64,000 bases of DNA, from positions 4,200,907 through 4,264,906 of the forward strand of contig NC_092369.1 of NCBI RefSeq assembly GCF_030848805.1, read 5' to 3'. Positions 63,815-64,000 of the stretch are shown here, in pieces (position 1 is the stretch's first letter; the number at the start of each line of letters is the position of its first letter). The notes under the pieces were generated by a model. That model was given only the letters and a program-made list of their open reading frames with translations, had not been told where the DNA came from and searched no databases. A program made the position numbers and the translations under genes. This stretch comes from Temnothorax longispinosus. Its lineage: Eukaryota > Arthropoda > Insecta > Hymenoptera > Formicidae.

Positions 63815-64000
63815 ATATCATTAGGCTACTTAGATCCTAGATTTAGCCCGAACCGCATTGGCAATTTTCACTTTAAGTTTAATTGTAAATTATATTGGCC
63901 CTAGATCACTTCATTGGTAATTATTAAAAATTAATTTTTTATCAAAATTCGCTTATTAATTTTAACTTTTACAGTGAACCAGATGTGCGTGTATCCTATT
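63815..64000. other. No gene seen
   Basis: AT-rich sequence to the window end. Confidence 0.5.

Overview
The window looks like a repeat-rich stretch of an insect genome, most likely an ant or another hymenopteran. The basis is indirect. Spliced genes with GT/AG introns, low GC between repeats, and a mix of P-element, THAP-DDE, gypsy, LINE, TTAA-element and DUF4806/transposase families all fit an arthropod. No gene here fixes the species. One assembly gap (500 N) lies at 9437-9936.

Layout. 1-2.0 kb: decayed THAP-DDE transposase (minus) split by a solo LTR. 2.6-4.1 kb: three palindromic elements. 4.1-9.1 kb: a gypsy-type element (plus) with a tRNA-Leu primer site, broken in the middle of reverse transcriptase beside the gap. 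10-11.3 kb: P-element-type transposase remnant (plus). 11.3-12.4 kb: a ~155-bp tandem repeat. 12.39-18.73 kb: a large foldback element holding a LINE with both ORFs open and perfect 15-bp target duplications. 18.8-21.9 kb: four more palindromic elements around the exons of a charged/glycine-rich minus-strand gene. 22.0-22.3 kb: a probable promoter and first exon (plus). 22.6-28.4 kb: a complete gypsy-type element (minus) with LTRs that read as identical, a tRNA-Pro primer site and a textbook -1 frameshift signal between gag and pol.

28.7-39.6 kb: a divergent pair around one promoter region. The minus gene has three cleanly phased exons. The plus gene is a transposase-like protein with a 7.1-kb intron filled by a 4.9-kb TTAA-flanked element. 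40-41.2 kb: a 1.1-kb palindrome. 41.6-44.2 kb: small membrane-like ORFs under a dense array of CCAAT boxes. 44.6-47.6 kb: short palindromic elements, a head-to-head array of a 33-residue coding repeat, and a cluster of a 17-bp motif. 48.2-51.5 kb: a second P-element-type transposase (minus, decayed). 52-55.4 kb: GC-rich repeats, including four exon-like cassettes. 55.4-62.7 kb: hammerhead-like (Penelope-type) fragments, a DUF4806-like gene and a second copy of the transposase type seen at 31-39 kb (both minus), cut by two LTR-like insertions. 63.0-63.8 kb: another solo LTR.

Most genes here belong to transposable elements and most are broken. The LINE (13538-18637) is intact. The minus-strand gypsy element is complete apart from one frame break. 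The least expected signal is in the solo LTR at 60856-61640. Downstream of its TATA box are eight consecutive hairpins that share one loop core (GGG-yGCT-CCC), while their lower stems differ in sequence yet stay complementary.
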